A stretch of 64,000 nucleotides of DNA, taken from DATEDA01 sp963754305. Its GTDB lineage: Bacteria; Pseudomonadota; Gammaproteobacteria; Burkholderiales; SG8-39. Shown one piece after another: positions 1 through 8,686 of the stretch. Within the stretch, counting starts at the first letter, position 1, and the number at the start of each line of letters is the position of its first letter. Location: the NCBI GenBank assembly GCA_963754305.1, contig CAVWFR010000004.1:62001-126000 (forward strand), read 5' to 3'. The position numbers and the translations under genes were made by a program. The notes under the pieces were generated by a model that saw nothing but the letters and a program-made list of their open reading frames with translations, did not search any database and was not told the DNA's origin.

Positions 1-78
1 GACGGCCGGGTCGAGCACGCGCTGCTGCTCGAGATTCTCACCGACGAGGGCGTCGGGACGCTGATCCGGTCGCGGTGA
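1..78 (+). CDS. argB: acetylglutamate kinase, C-terminal end (partial)
   Basis: The window opens inside a reading frame whose last 25 residues include DGRVEHALLLEILTDEGVGT and end at a TGA. This matches the conserved C-terminus of N-acetyl-L-glutamate kinase, the second step of arginine synthesis, where the segment belongs to the arginine-sensitive C-terminal domain. The call is supported by the next plus-strand genes, a HAD nucleotidase and slmA, which follow argB in many betaproteobacteria. Only the 3' end is present, so nothing can be said about the start or catalytic residues. Confidence 0.8.
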   Translation, partial: DGRVEHALLLEILTDEGVGTLIRSR

Positions 79-142
79 CTCGCGCCGGGATCGGGGCGGC
101 GGCCCTGGACTCGGCGGGTTCGCCGGAGCGACGGGGGCGTCG

Positions 143-622
143 TCACGCGACCGGCCGACGCTCCCGGTCCAGGAGGCCGTCGAGATAGCCCTCGCCTGCG
201 TCGTAGATCGTGAGCACGCGCCGCCGCGGCGTCGCGGTGAACGACACGTGAACCCATTCGTCGAACTCGCAGATCACGGTGTCGAAGGCGATCGCGGAAT
301 CGCGAAGTCTCCGTACGATCGCGAGCGGGGGACCGAAACCCGGGGCGGTGAAGTCGGCCGCAAGCCCGTGCGAATGCTGGGAGTTGCGCGCACCGCCGAT
401 CACGGCATTGAGGGCGGGCGACCGGTAGCCGCTCGAGATGTCGAGGCGGTGGCCGAGCAGCAGGCGGATCGCGTCGAGCCCGCGCGCGAGCAGTCGCAGA
501 TTAGGAAGGAACTCCGGTGGCGGGGTATTGTCGATCCCGCGCTCGCGCGCGGTATCGGAATGAACGAGCCGCGCAAGCGTGAAGTAGCGGGAGAGCCGCG
601 GGCTACGAAAGCGTTGCCGCAT
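143..622 (-). CDS. peptidase M15A family protein
   Basis: A 159-residue protein of the M15A (zinc D-Ala-D-Ala carboxypeptidase-like) family. The zinc-site pattern SxHxxGxAxD is seen as SQHSHGLAAD (His83, Asp90), and a second His follows in EWVHVSF (His125). SSGYRSPALN is the typical segment ahead of it. Family members cut peptide cross-links in peptidoglycan and occur both as host proteins and as phage endolysins. No signal peptide is evident, so it may be cytoplasmic or an old phage-derived enzyme. It is convergent with argB and divergent from the nucleotidase gene, with only 17 bases between the two starts. Confidence 0.8.
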   Translation of the reverse strand: MRQRFRSPRLSRYFTLARLVHSDTARERGIDNTPPPEFLPNLRLLARGLDAIRLLLGHRLDISSGYRSPALNAVIGGARNSQHSHGLAADFTAPGFGPPLAIVRRLRDSAIAFDTVICEFDEWVHVSFTATPRRRVLTIYDAGEGYLDGLLDRERRPVA

Positions 623-639
623 CCGGGGATTGTAGTGCG

Positions 640-1296
640 ATGCTGACCTGGATCTTCGACCTCGACAACACGCTGCACGACGCGACCCCGCACATCATGC
701 CGCACATAAACCGCAGCATGACCGAGTACGTTCAGCGTCACCTCGCGCTCGACGAGCCGGCTGCGGCGCGGCTGCGGGTCCAGTATTGGCTGCGCTATGG
801 CGCAACGCTGCTCGGCCTGGTACGACACCACGACGCCGATCCCGGCCACTTCCTGTGGCACACGCACCAGTTCCCGGATCTGCGCCGGATGATCGTCGCG
901 GACCGCGGGGCCGTGCATGCGCTCGCCAGGCTTCCCGGGCGGAAGCTCGTGTTCTCGAACGCCCCCGCCCACTACGCGCACGCGGTGCTCGACGTCATCG
1001 GTATGGCCAGGTTCTTCGATGCCGTCTACACCATCGAGCACACCAAGTACCGGCCGAAGCCCGATCCGGCGGGATTCCGGCTGATCCTGCGCGCCGAGGG
1101 CGTGGTGCCCGAGCGGGCGGTCATGGTCGACGACATGCTCGTGAACCTACGCGCGGCGCGCCGGCTCGGAATGCGGACGGTATGGGTGAGCCGTCACGCG
1201 CGGTCGCCGGGGTACGTCGATGCGAGGATCGCGTCGGTACGCGAGCTGCCGCGGCGCATCGGGCGACTGCGCCAGCCGGCGGGCGGTAGCGTGTAG
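640..1296 (+). CDS. pyrimidine 5'-nucleotidase, HAD superfamily
   Basis: A 218-residue HAD hydrolase. The nucleophile motif DLDNTLHD lies at the extreme N-terminus (Asp7 and Asp9), motif II is at VFSNAP, the conserved Lys is in the KYRPKPDP stretch, and motif III is VDDMLVNL. This pattern is typical of the SDT1/YjjG-type pyrimidine 5'-nucleotidases that dephosphorylate UMP, CMP and related or damaged nucleotides. The neighbours argB upstream and slmA downstream form a conserved betaproteobacterial order. The substrate is inferred from the family. Confidence 0.85.
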   Translation: MLTWIFDLDNTLHDATPHIMPHINRSMTEYVQRHLALDEPAAARLRVQYWLRYGATLLGLVRHHDADPGHFLWHTHQFPDLRRMIVADRGAVHALARLPGRKLVFSNAPAHYAHAVLDVIGMARFFDAVYTIEHTKYRPKPDPAGFRLILRAEGVVPERAVMVDDMLVNLRAARRLGMRTVWVSRHARSPGYVDARIASVRELPRRIGRLRQPAGGSV

Positions 1297-1363
1297 GCAA
1301 GCGCTCACCCGAGAGTAGAATCCCTTTCCCCTCGCGGCGCATCGCGGGGGGAGGGGGAGCGGC

Positions 1364-1942
1364 ATGGCGACGAGAACCGGAGAGCGCAAGCTCCAGATCC
1401 TGCGCACGCTGGCGGAGATGCTGCAGGATCCGAAGGGCGAGAAGATAACGACCGCGGCGCTCGCCGCGAAGCTGGACGTTTCGGAGGCGGCGCTCTATCG
1501 CCACTTCGCCAGCAAGGCCCAGATGTACGAGGGCCTCATCGAGTTCATCGAGTCGAGCCTCTTCGGGCTGATCAACCAGATCACCGCCGAGCAGTCCGAC
1601 GGCGCGAAGCAGCTGCACGCGATGCTCGCGATGCTGCTGGGGTTTGCGGAGAAGAACCCCGGAATGACGCGCGTGCTGACCGGGGATGCGCTCGTCAACG
1701 AGGATCCGCGGCTGCAGTCTCGGATCAACCAGCTGCACGACAAGCTCGAAGCGGCGCTCAAGCAGGCGTTGCGGGTCGCCGCCACCGCTGCACCGGAGGA
1801 CGGCGGCGCGGAGGCCGCGGGACCGCACGCGAACCTGTTGCTCTGCTACGTAATCGGGCGCTGGCACCAGTTCGCCAAGAGCGGCTTCAGGCGCAAGCCC
1901 GCAGACGGCTTCGACCGGCAGTGGCCGGTGCTAGCGGGCTGA
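1364..1942 (+). CDS. slmA: nucleoid occlusion factor SlmA (TetR family)
   Basis: A 192-residue TetR-family protein. The N-terminal helix-turn-helix reads TTAALAAKLDVSEAALYRHF, followed by the SlmA-typical KAQMYEGLIEFIE. In Escherichia coli SlmA binds DNA sites spread over the chromosome and blocks FtsZ ring assembly over the nucleoid. Length and the position after the nucleotidase gene match betaproteobacterial slmA. An ATG preceded by a purine-rich GGGGGAG stretch supports the start. The last 12 bases overlap the convergent moeB/thiF gene. Confidence 0.9.
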   Translation: MATRTGERKLQILRTLAEMLQDPKGEKITTAALAAKLDVSEAALYRHFASKAQMYEGLIEFIESSLFGLINQITAEQSDGAKQLHAMLAMLLGFAEKNPGMTRVLTGDALVNEDPRLQSRINQLHDKLEAALKQALRVAATAAPEDGGAEAAGPHANLLLCYVIGRWHQFAKSGFRRKPADGFDRQWPVLAG

Positions 1943-2695
1943 GTTCCCCCGGCGTGAGCACACCCCGCAGGCCGGGTCGCGCTCGAGCCGGATCGAGCGC
2001 CATTCCATCCGCAGCGCATCGAGCAGCAGCAGCCGCCCGCAGAGCGACTCCCCGATGCCGATGACGAGCTTGAGCGCCTCGGCGGCCTGGGTCGCCCCGA
2101 TAATGCCGACCAGCGGAGCGAATACCCCGAGCACCGCGCACCGCTCCTCCTCGGCCGGCGCGTCTTCCGCGAACAGGCAGCTGTAGCAGGGGCTCGCGTC
2201 TCGACGCAGGTCGAAGACGCTGATCTGCCCGTCGAAGCGCACGCCCGCCCCTGAGACGAGCGGCTTCCGGTGCTGCACGCAGGCGCGGTTCGCCGCGTGG
2301 CGCGTGGCGAAGTTGTCGGAGCAGTCGAGGACGACGTCGGCTTGGGCGACGAGTTCCGCCAGGCGGCCGGGATCGAGGCGCTCCTCCAGCGCCACCACGC
2401 GCGCTGCGGGGTTCAGTTGTGTCAGCGTCTCGCGGCCCGACGCCGCCTTGGGCCGGCCGATCGCGGCGGTCGTGTGCAGGATCTGCCGCTGGAGATTGGT
2501 GAGATCGACGGCATCGCCGTCGGCGAGCGTGAGCGTGCCGATGCCGGCCGATGCGAGGTAGAGTGCGGCGGGCGACCCGAGGCCACCGGCGCCGATCACC
2601 AGGGCGTGTGCAGCGAGCAGCCGCGCCTGACCCTCGACGCCGATCTCCGGGAGGAGGATATGGCGCGAGTAGCGCAGCAGCTGCTCGTCATTCAT
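1931..2695 (-). CDS. moeB: HesA/MoeB/ThiF family adenylyltransferase
   Basis: A 254-residue E1-like enzyme that activates the C-terminal Gly-Gly of a sulfur-carrier protein (MoaD or ThiS) by adenylation. It starts with the family signature YSRHILLPEIG, followed by the nucleotide-binding GAGGLGSP, the ADGDAVDLTNLQRQ segment and a zinc site of two CxxC pairs (CYSC and CGVC). A Cys in ERCAVLGV sits where family members carry the catalytic thiol. The ATG at 2695 was chosen because the signature begins there. MoeB and ThiF cannot be told apart from sequence alone. It lies downstream of ctpA on the same strand, beyond a terminator. Confidence 0.85.
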   Translation of the reverse strand: MNDEQLLRYSRHILLPEIGVEGQARLLAAHALVIGAGGLGSPAALYLASAGIGTLTLADGDAVDLTNLQRQILHTTAAIGRPKAASGRETLTQLNPAARVVALEERLDPGRLAELVAQADVVLDCSDNFATRHAANRACVQHRKPLVSGAGVRFDGQISVFDLRRDASPCYSCLFAEDAPAEEERCAVLGVFAPLVGIIGATQAAEALKLVIGIGESLCGRLLLLDALRMEWRSIRLERDPACGVCSRRGNSAR

Positions 2696-2742
2696 CGCGC
2701 GTTCTCCGCGTTGTCCCGCGTTGTCCGCGTGGTCGCCACCAA

Positions 2743-2770
2743 GCAAAAAGGCCGGCTCGCGCCGGCCCTT
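2743..2770 (-). terminator. Rho-independent terminator after ctpA
   Basis: Read on the minus strand, a GGCCGGC/GCCGGCC stem with the loop GCGA is followed by CTTTTTG. It lies between the ctpA stop and the moeB start, so it probably ends the gpmA–envC–ctpA transcript. Confidence 0.75.
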
Positions 2771-2794
2771 TGCCGCACGGCTCGCCGTCCGGCG

Positions 2795-4213
2795 TCAGTT
2801 TTTGTTCTCGACCTTGGCCGGCTCCACGGGCTTGTCGGCGGTCGCGATCACCGGCAGGCCTTTGAGATGGTTCACCGCCTGCTTGAGCTGGAAGTCGTCC
2901 GGCCCGCCGAGCTCGATCGGCTTGTCGTTCTTCGGGTCGGAACCGGGGGCTGACGGCTTGGCCGCGTCCGCCTTCTCCTTCTCCTTCTGCGCCTCGGTCT
3001 TGTCCTTGTCGTTGGCGAGGTGCTTGTCGAGATCGGCCTCGCGCAGCCGGCTCGACGGCGAGCCCGGCTCCTCGACGTTGATGTCGGGCGTGATGCCCTT
3101 CGCCTGGATGGAGCGGCCCTGCGGCGTGTAGTAGCGCGCCGTCGTCAGCTTGATCGCAGTGTTGTTGCCGAGCGGCATGATCGTCTGCACCGAACCCTTG
3201 CCGAAGGTCTGCGTGCCGATGACGGTGGCGCGCTTGTAGTCCTGCAGCGCGCCGGCGACGATCTCGGAGGCCGACGCCGAGCCGCCGTTCACCAGCACCA
3301 CCATCGGCACGGTTTTGATCTGGGGCGGCAGCGTGCGGAGATAGTCGTCGCGCGTGCCGCGGAGGTAGTCTTCCGGGCTCGCGACGTACTTGCGCTTCGC
3401 GTCCTCGGTACGCCCGTCGGTTGTGACCACCGTCGCCTTGGGCGGCAGGAACGCCGCCGAGATCCCGACCGCGCCGTTCAGCAGCCCGCCTGGATCGTTC
3501 CGGAGATCGAGCACCAGCGCCTTCAGCGGGCCGTCCTTGTAGAGCGCGTTGATGTGCTTGACGAGGTTCTCGCCGGTGTGCTCCTGGAACTGCGACACGC
3601 GCACATAGCCGTAGCCAGGCTCGAGCATCTTCGACTTCACGCTCTGCACGCGGATGACGTCGCGCACGATCGACACCTCGAACGGCTTCGACTCGCCCTT
3701 GCGCAGGATCGTCAGCCGGATCGTGCTCTTCGGCTTGCCCCGCATGCGCTTGACGGCGTCGTTCAGGTTCATGCCCTTCACCGGCGTGTCGTCGAGCCGG
3801 ATGATCAGGTCGCCCGGCTTGAGCCCGGCGCGGAACGCCGGCGTGTCCTCGATCGGGGAGACGACCTTCACGAACCCGTCTTCCATGCCGACTTCGATGC
3901 CCAGGCCGCCGAACTCGCCCTGCGTGCCGACCTGCAGCTCTTTGAACGCCTCCTGGTCTAGGTAGGCGGAGTGCGGATCGAGGCCGGTCAGCATCCCGTT
4001 GATCGCCTCGGTAATGAGCTTCTTGTCTTCGACGGTCTCGACGTAGTTGCTCTTGATCGACCCGAACACTTCGGCGAACGCGCGCAGCTCGTCGACCGGC
4101 AGCGGGTATTTCGCGGGCTCGCGCTGCGCGACCGCGGAGAAATTGAGCGACAGCATGACCCCCGCCAACACTCCGACCAGGACCAGTCCTGCCTGCTTGT
4201 ACTTGCTGCCCAT
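2795..4213 (-). CDS. ctpA: carboxy-terminal processing protease, S41 family (PDZ)
   Basis: A 472-residue periplasmic serine protease. A hydrophobic N-terminal segment (VLVGVLAGVMLSLNFS) is followed by a PDZ domain around AFRAGLKPGDLIIRLDD and the S41 catalytic domain. The Ser/Lys/Gln site is intact: the middle Ser of SASAS is residue 314, Lys339 lies in TFGKGSVQ and Gln343 is four residues later. The C-terminal tail is acidic and Lys-rich, from about residue 390. Such proteases trim periplasmic proteins, including cell-wall hydrolases. The ATG at 4213 places the signal segment at the N-terminus. It is the distal gene of gpmA–envC–ctpA, in which envC is broken. Confidence 0.9.
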   Translation of the reverse strand: MGSKYKQAGLVLVGVLAGVMLSLNFSAVAQREPAKYPLPVDELRAFAEVFGSIKSNYVETVEDKKLITEAINGMLTGLDPHSAYLDQEAFKELQVGTQGEFGGLGIEVGMEDGFVKVVSPIEDTPAFRAGLKPGDLIIRLDDTPVKGMNLNDAVKRMRGKPKSTIRLTILRKGESKPFEVSIVRDVIRVQSVKSKMLEPGYGYVRVSQFQEHTGENLVKHINALYKDGPLKALVLDLRNDPGGLLNGAVGISAAFLPPKATVVTTDGRTEDAKRKYVASPEDYLRGTRDDYLRTLPPQIKTVPMVVLVNGGSASASEIVAGALQDYKRATVIGTQTFGKGSVQTIMPLGNNTAIKLTTARYYTPQGRSIQAKGITPDINVEEPGSPSSRLREADLDKHLANDKDKTEAQKEKEKADAAKPSAPGSDPKNDKPIELGGPDDFQLKQAVNHLKGLPVIATADKPVEPAKVENKN

Positions 4214-4250
4214 GGATGGCACTCCAGAGAACGTCGTTTCGCGCGCGCAG

Positions 4251-5114
4251 CTATCTCGCCTGCAACCACGGCACGGGGTCGAACGCTCTGCCCTGATGCC
4301 GCATCTCAAAGTATAAACCCGAAGAATCGTTCTCGCCGCTCGCACCAACCGTGGCGACGACCTCGCCGGCGTGAACTCCGTCACCCACCCGCTTCAATAC
4401 GGCCTCGATGTTGCCGTAGATGCTTCGATAGTCGTCGCCGTGGTCGACGATGAGCAGGTTCCCAAACCCGCGCATCCAGTCGGCGAAGACGACCCCGCCG
4501 TCGGCCACCGACCGGACGCGGCCGGGTTCTAGCGCACGGTGGAACAGCCCCTTCGGCCACGGGCTCGCGGCATGCTGTGGAGCCCGAAGCGGGCGGTTAG
4601 TTCCCCTTGAACCGGCAACCGGGGGTGCCCTTTCAGCCCGCCGTACGCGTCGATCGGGGGCGCACCGGGCGGCCCCGATGGGGGCGGCACCGCGATGGAC
4701 GGCGGGGACGGCGGCCGATCCGGGCGCACAGGCCCCGCGCGCGAGGCCGGCCGGACGACGCGGGCCAGCTCCGGGACGAGCCGCGCGAGCTCGGCCCCCT
4801 TCCACTGCGCGGTCGCCAGATCGAGGTGGGCCTTGTGGACGCGGTCCCCGATGCGCGCAAGCACCTGCCGGCGGTCGGCGGCCCCCGGTCCGCAACGTTT
4901 CGCGCTCGGCCTGGCCTTGCGCCGCGACGGCGGCAAGCTCGGCGGCCTGCTCCCGCGCCGCGGCCTCGACCTTGGCGAGCCGCGCGCGATCCGTACGCGC
5001 GCGCTGGATGAGCTCGCCTTCCCCCTCGCTAGGTGACCCTCGTAGACCAGCGCCGCGCGGCCGCGTGCGGATCGTCGCCGGAACGGAGCGTCCGCAGCAT
5101 GCTGCGCTCGCCAT
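4251..5114 (-). pseudogene. envC: murein hydrolase activator EnvC, truncated and frameshifted
   Basis: The C-terminal LytM (M23-like) domain is well preserved in one frame: VADGGVVFADWMRGFGNLL, then YRSIYGNIEAVLK and YFEMRHQGRAFDPVPWL. Upstream, the EnvC coiled coil can be followed only by hopping frames: LRTLRSGDDPHAAAR, then ALVYEGHLARG, then ELIQRARTDRARLAKVE, then RQVLARIGDRVHKAHLDLA. At least four frameshifts lie between about 5050 and 4550. The match begins well inside the coiled coil directly at the gpmA stop, so the signal peptide and roughly the first hundred or more residues are gone. EnvC normally activates the AmiA/AmiB amidases under FtsEX control. A short LytM fragment could still be made from an internal start. 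Confidence 0.8.
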
Positions 5115-5864
5115 TCAAACGCCGGTTTTCCCCTGTGCGGCGACCGCCCGGACCTTGGCCTCGATCGCCGCCTGGTCGCCGAGATAGCGGTGGCGGAGGG
5201 GGCGCAACGCGTCGTCCAGCTCGTACACGAGCGGCACGCCGGTGGGGATGTTCAAGCCGACGATGGCGGCGTCGCTCACGCCGTCGAGATGCTTCACGAG
5301 CGCACGCAGGCTGTTGCCGTGCGCGGCGATGATTACTCGCCGCCCGTTGCTAACCGCCGGTGCGATCGTGTCGTTCCACAGCGGGAGGAAGCGCGTGACG
5401 GTGTCTTTCAGGCATTCGGTGAGCGGCAGCTCGCCCGGCGCGAGGTCGCGATAGCGCGAATCCCCGCGCGGGCTGCGCTCGTCGGTCGGCAGAAGCGGCG
5501 GCGGCGGCGTGTCGTAGCTGCGCCGCCAGGCGAGGACCTGCTGCTCGCCGTACTTCGCCGCCATCTCGGCCTTGTTGAGTCCTTGCAACGCCCCGTAATG
5601 GCGCTCGTTCAGGCGCCACGAGTGTGCGACCGGGATCCACATCAGGTCCATTTCCTCGAGCGCGAGCCACAGCGTCTTGATTGCGCGCTTGAGCACCGAG
5701 GTGTAGGCGCAATCGAACGCGAGCCCCGCCTCGCGCATCAGACGCCCCGCCTCGCGGCCTTCCTCCTCGCCCTGAGGCGTCAGGCCGACGTCGGTCCAGC
5801 CGGTAAACCGGTTCTCGCGGTTCCAAACGCTCTCGCCGTGCCGCAGGAGGACGATGGTTTTCAC
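5115..5864 (-). CDS. gpmA: 2,3-bisphosphoglycerate-dependent phosphoglycerate mutase
   Basis: A 249-residue glycolytic enzyme interconverting 3- and 2-phosphoglycerate. The catalytic His is in VLLRHGESVWN near the N-terminus. ENRFTGWTDVGLT, LNERHYGALQGLNKAE and the second His in IIAAHGNSLRALVKHLDG are all present. Length and the C-terminal RYLGD segment match full-length family members, so the gene appears intact even though the envC remnant starts at its stop codon. It is divergent from the rhodanese gene. Confidence 0.95.
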   Translation of the reverse strand: MKTIVLLRHGESVWNRENRFTGWTDVGLTPQGEEEGREAGRLMREAGLAFDCAYTSVLKRAIKTLWLALEEMDLMWIPVAHSWRLNERHYGALQGLNKAEMAAKYGEQQVLAWRRSYDTPPPPLLPTDERSPRGDSRYRDLAPGELPLTECLKDTVTRFLPLWNDTIAPAVSNGRRVIIAAHGNSLRALVKHLDGVSDAAIVGLNIPTGVPLVYELDDALRPLRHRYLGDQAAIEAKVRAVAAQGKTGV

Positions 5865-5983
5865 GGACGGCAGTTCACCGACGGATTTCTGATCTCGACA
5901 GAAGTGTATCGCTCGCGCAACGCTGCGATTCTATAATAGGCAGGTTTCCAACTACGTAGACTTCCCTACGGACCACCACGGCC

Positions 5984-6397
5984 GTGCTCACCAAGTTCAT
6001 CACCGACAACATCTTCCTCATCGCGATCGCGTTCGTGAGCGGTGGCATGCTCGTCTGGCCGCTGGTGCGGCGCGGTGTCGGCGGGCCGGCGATCGGCACC
6101 CTTCAGGCGACGATGCTCATGAACCAGAAAGACTCGCTGGTGATCGACGTACGCGACCCCGGCGAGTACGCGCAGGGGCACATTCTCAACGCGCGCAACA
6201 TCCCGCTGGCCGAGCTCGACACGCGCGTGAAGGAGATCGAGCGCTTCAAGGACAAGCCGGTGATCGTCTCCGACGCCACCGGCACGCGCTCGGGGTCGGC
6301 GGCGGGCGTGCTCCGCAAGCACGGGTTCACGCACGTGTCGAATCTCGCCGGCGGTGTCGCAGCGTGGCGCCAGGCGGGACTGCCGACGGAGAAGTGA
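5984..6397 (+). CDS. membrane-anchored rhodanese-like protein (YibN type), no active-site Cys
   Basis: A 137-residue protein with one N-terminal membrane segment (IFLIAIAFVSGGMLVWPLV) and a rhodanese domain: MLMNQKDSLVIDVRDPGEYA, ARNIPLAEL, LAGGVAAWRQAGLP. The loop that carries the catalytic Cys in active sulfurtransferases reads VSDATGTRSG here, so the Cys is replaced, as in E. coli YibN. The start is a GTG. A perfect TATAAT at 5932–5937 lies upstream, without a convincing -35 box. It heads a compact run with grxC and secB and abuts grxC with no gap. Confidence 0.85.
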   Translation: MLTKFITDNIFLIAIAFVSGGMLVWPLVRRGVGGPAIGTLQATMLMNQKDSLVIDVRDPGEYAQGHILNARNIPLAELDTRVKEIERFKDKPVIVSDATGTRSGSAAGVLRKHGFTHVSNLAGGVAAWRQAGLPTEK

Positions 6398-6658
6398 GTG
6401 CCGAAGGTGCGGATGTACCAGACCGAATGGTGCCCGTTTTGCCGCCGCGCCGAAGCGCTGCTGCGCGAGAAGGGGGTGAGCGAGATCGAGCTGATCACGA
6501 TCGAGCTCGACGGCAAGGGCCGCGCGGCCCTCGAGTCGCTGACCGGGCGCCGGACCGTGCCGCAGATCTACATCGGCGAGCGGCACGTCGGCGGCTGCGA
6601 CGATCTCCATGTCCTGGACCGCGCGGGCGAGCTCGACGCGCTGCTCGCGGCCGCATGA
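6398..6658 (+). CDS. grxC: glutaredoxin 3
   Basis: An 86-residue glutaredoxin with the dithiol site WCPFC and the glutathione-binding TVPQIYIGERHVGGCDDL, reducing disulfides with glutathione in the cytoplasm. It starts with a GTG immediately after the rhodanese TGA, so translation is probably coupled. The rhodanese–grxC–secB order is standard in beta- and gammaproteobacteria. Confidence 0.93.
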   Translation: MPKVRMYQTEWCPFCRRAEALLREKGVSEIELITIELDGKGRAALESLTGRRTVPQIYIGERHVGGCDDLHVLDRAGELDALLAAA

Positions 6659-6704
6659 TCCCTCGCGCGCGACGCGCGGTTAACGCCAGTCACCGGGAGC
6701 GCCG

Positions 6705-7166
6705 ATGAGCGACCAGCAGCCCGTCTTCAGCATCGACAAGGTTTACGTGAAGGACGCCTCGACCGAGGTGCCCAACGCGCCCCAAGTCTTTCTCGAAGCG
6801 GTCCAGCCGCAGCTCGAGGTGCAGCTCGGGTCGAGCGCGGGCCGGATCGGCGACGGCCTCTACGAAGCGGTCGTCACGGTGACCATCACGGCGAAGGCGG
6901 GGGAGAAGACCTGCTTCCTGGTCGAAGTGTCGCAGGCCGGCATTTTCCAGATCCGCAACGTGCCGGACGCCGACCTCGACCCGATCCTCGGTATCGCCTG
7001 CGCGAACATCCTCTTCCCCTACGCCCGCGAGACGGTCGCCGATCTGATCGCACGCGCCGGCTTCCCGCCCATCCATCTCGCGCCGGTGAACTTCGAGGCG
7101 ATATACGCGGCGCGCGTCGAGGCCCAGGCGCGCACGGCCGAGCCGCGCATCGAGATCGCGCACTGA
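6705..7166 (+). CDS. secB: protein-export chaperone SecB
   Basis: A 153-residue tetrameric cytoplasmic chaperone that keeps preproteins unfolded and delivers them to SecA. It has the family hallmarks FSIDKVYVKDASTEVPNAP, LGSSAGRIGDGLYEAVVTVT and FPPIHLAPVNFEAIY. The C-terminus lacks the fully conserved Gly-rich end of the E. coli protein but the length is normal. An SD-like GGGAG lies seven bases before the ATG. The last base overlaps the start of the SH3 gene. Confidence 0.95.
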   Translation: MSDQQPVFSIDKVYVKDASTEVPNAPQVFLEAVQPQLEVQLGSSAGRIGDGLYEAVVTVTITAKAGEKTCFLVEVSQAGIFQIRNVPDADLDPILGIACANILFPYARETVADLIARAGFPPIHLAPVNFEAIYAARVEAQARTAEPRIEIAH

Positions 7167-7597
7167 TGCGCACGGCCGCGCTTGCGGTGGCGCTCGCCCT
7201 GCCGCTCGCGGCGCAGGCCGAGTACCGCTCGATCGCCGATGCGGCAGCGGTGATGTACGACGCGCCTTCGGCCAAGGCGGTACGGCTCTACGTCGCCGGC
7301 CGCAATCTCCCGGTCGAGGTCATCGCGACCGACGGTGCCTGGGTCAAGGTGCGCGATCCGTTCGGCGGCCTCTCCTGGGTCGAGGGAAAGGCGCTTGCAA
7401 CGCGTCGCATGGTGTTTGTCAACGTCCCCATAGCCGACGTCCGGCAACGTCCGGAAGCCGCGGCGCCGCTCGCCTTCCAGGCGCAGGCGGGTGTCGTGCT
7501 CGAGCTGGTGGAGTCCGGAACCCCCGGCTGGGTGCGCGTCCGCCACGCCGACGGCGCGAACGGATACGTGCGCATCGGGCAGGTCTGGGGCGTCTAA
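7166..7597 (+). CDS. SH3-like domain periplasmic protein
   Basis: A 143-residue protein with a short N-terminal secretion signal (AALAVALALPLAAQA) and two bacterial SH3-like units: AVMYDAPSAKAVRLYVAGR…WVKVRDPFGGLSWVEG, then ADVRQRPEAAAPLAFQAQAG…GWVRVRHADGANGYVRIGQVWG. Such proteins, common between secB and gpsA in betaproteobacteria, are thought to bind cell-wall peptides, but no function is proven. Its ATG overlaps the last base of secB. Confidence 0.8.
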   Translation: MRTAALAVALALPLAAQAEYRSIADAAAVMYDAPSAKAVRLYVAGRNLPVEVIATDGAWVKVRDPFGGLSWVEGKALATRRMVFVNVPIADVRQRPEAAAPLAFQAQAGVVLELVESGTPGWVRVRHADGANGYVRIGQVWGV

Positions 7598-7616
7598 AGA
7601 GCCCCGGCCTCTCCGC

Positions 7617-8600
7617 GTGGACATCACGATCCTCGGCGCCGGCGCGTGGGGCACCGCGCTCGGGATCGCGCTCGCCGAGCGGCATGCGATTGCGCTCTGG
7701 GCGCGCGATTCCGCGCAACGCGACGAGCTCCGGCGCGACCGCCGCAGCCGCTATCTGCGCGAGGCGGCGTTGCCGGACGCGGTCGCGGTGGCAGACGATC
7801 CCGAGGCGGCGATCCGTTCCGCCGAGCTCGTCCTGGTGGCGACGCCGACCGCCGGGCTGCGGAGTGCTGTCGAACTGGTCCGCGACACTGGCCAGCGCGT
7901 GCCGATCGTGTGGGCATGCAAAGGGTTCGAGCAGGAGAGCGCGAAGCTGCCCCATCAGATCATCGCGGAAACGCTGGCCGCCGATGCGCCGTGCGGCGCA
8001 CTCTCGGGTCCGAGCTTCGCGCTGGAGGTGGCGCGCGGGCTGCCAACCGCGCTGACGCTCGCCGCGGCCGACGCCGATCTCGCGCGCACGCTCGCGCACG
8101 CGCTCCATCAGCGGCGCCTGCGGGTGTATTTCTCGGACGACGTCGCCGGCGTCGAGGTCGGCGGCGCGGTAAAGAACGTCATGGCGATCGCGACCGGAAT
8201 CGCCGACGGGCTGGGATTGGGCCAGAACGCGCGGGCGGCCCTGGTCACGCGCGGGCTCGCCGAAGTCATGCGTCTCGGCGTCGCGCTCGGCGGCCGCCCC
8301 GAGACTTTCATGGGACTCGCGGGGGCAGGCGACCTGATCCTGACCTGCACCGGGGATCTGTCGCGCAATCGCCGCGTCGGACTCGCGCTCGGACGCGGTG
8401 AGCGGCTGGACGCGATCCTCGCCGAGCTCGGCCACGTGGCCGAGGGTGTCTACACCGCGCGCGAGGTCGACCGGCTGGCGCGCGAGCGGGTGATCGACAT
8501 GCCGATCACGCGCGAGGTCTGCGCGGTGCTGTTCGAGGGGCGTGCGCCGGCGGAAGCGGTGGCGCAACTGCTCGGCCGCGATCCGCGGAGCGAGAGCTAG
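7617..8600 (+). CDS. gpsA: NAD(P)H-dependent glycerol-3-phosphate dehydrogenase
   Basis: A 327-residue enzyme making sn-glycerol-3-phosphate from dihydroxyacetone phosphate for phospholipid synthesis. The Rossmann motif ILGAGAWGTALGIALAE begins at residue 4, and the catalytic region GGAVKNVMAIATGIADGLGL carries the conserved Lys. The GTG at 7617 places the dinucleotide-binding motif at the N-terminus; the frame is open further upstream but that part is not gpsA-like. It is the last gene of the run and converges on dodecin across a repeat-rich spacer. Confidence 0.93.
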   Translation: MDITILGAGAWGTALGIALAERHAIALWARDSAQRDELRRDRRSRYLREAALPDAVAVADDPEAAIRSAELVLVATPTAGLRSAVELVRDTGQRVPIVWACKGFEQESAKLPHQIIAETLAADAPCGALSGPSFALEVARGLPTALTLAAADADLARTLAHALHQRRLRVYFSDDVAGVEVGGAVKNVMAIATGIADGLGLGQNARAALVTRGLAEVMRLGVALGGRPETFMGLAGAGDLILTCTGDLSRNRRVGLALGRGERLDAILAELGHVAEGVYTAREVDRLARERVIDMPITREVCAVLFEGRAPAEAVAQLLGRDPRSES

Positions 8601-8686
8601 CTAGAGCTAGGAGAATCGCCGCGTTGGCGCGATTCGTCTGAAATCGGGGAGCACGAGGGGGCGTGCCCCTCGCATGGTGAAGACCG
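8601..8686. repeat. extragenic palindromic repeat, copy A
   Basis: Two hairpins in a row: GAATCGC/GCGATTC (8613–8619 with 8629–8635) and CGAGGGG/CCCCTCG (8654–8660 with 8666–8672), then GGTGAAGAC. The same order, including CTAGAG, the TCGGGGA link and GTGAAGAC, recurs at 16811–16892. Both copies lie between convergent genes. Confidence 0.75.
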
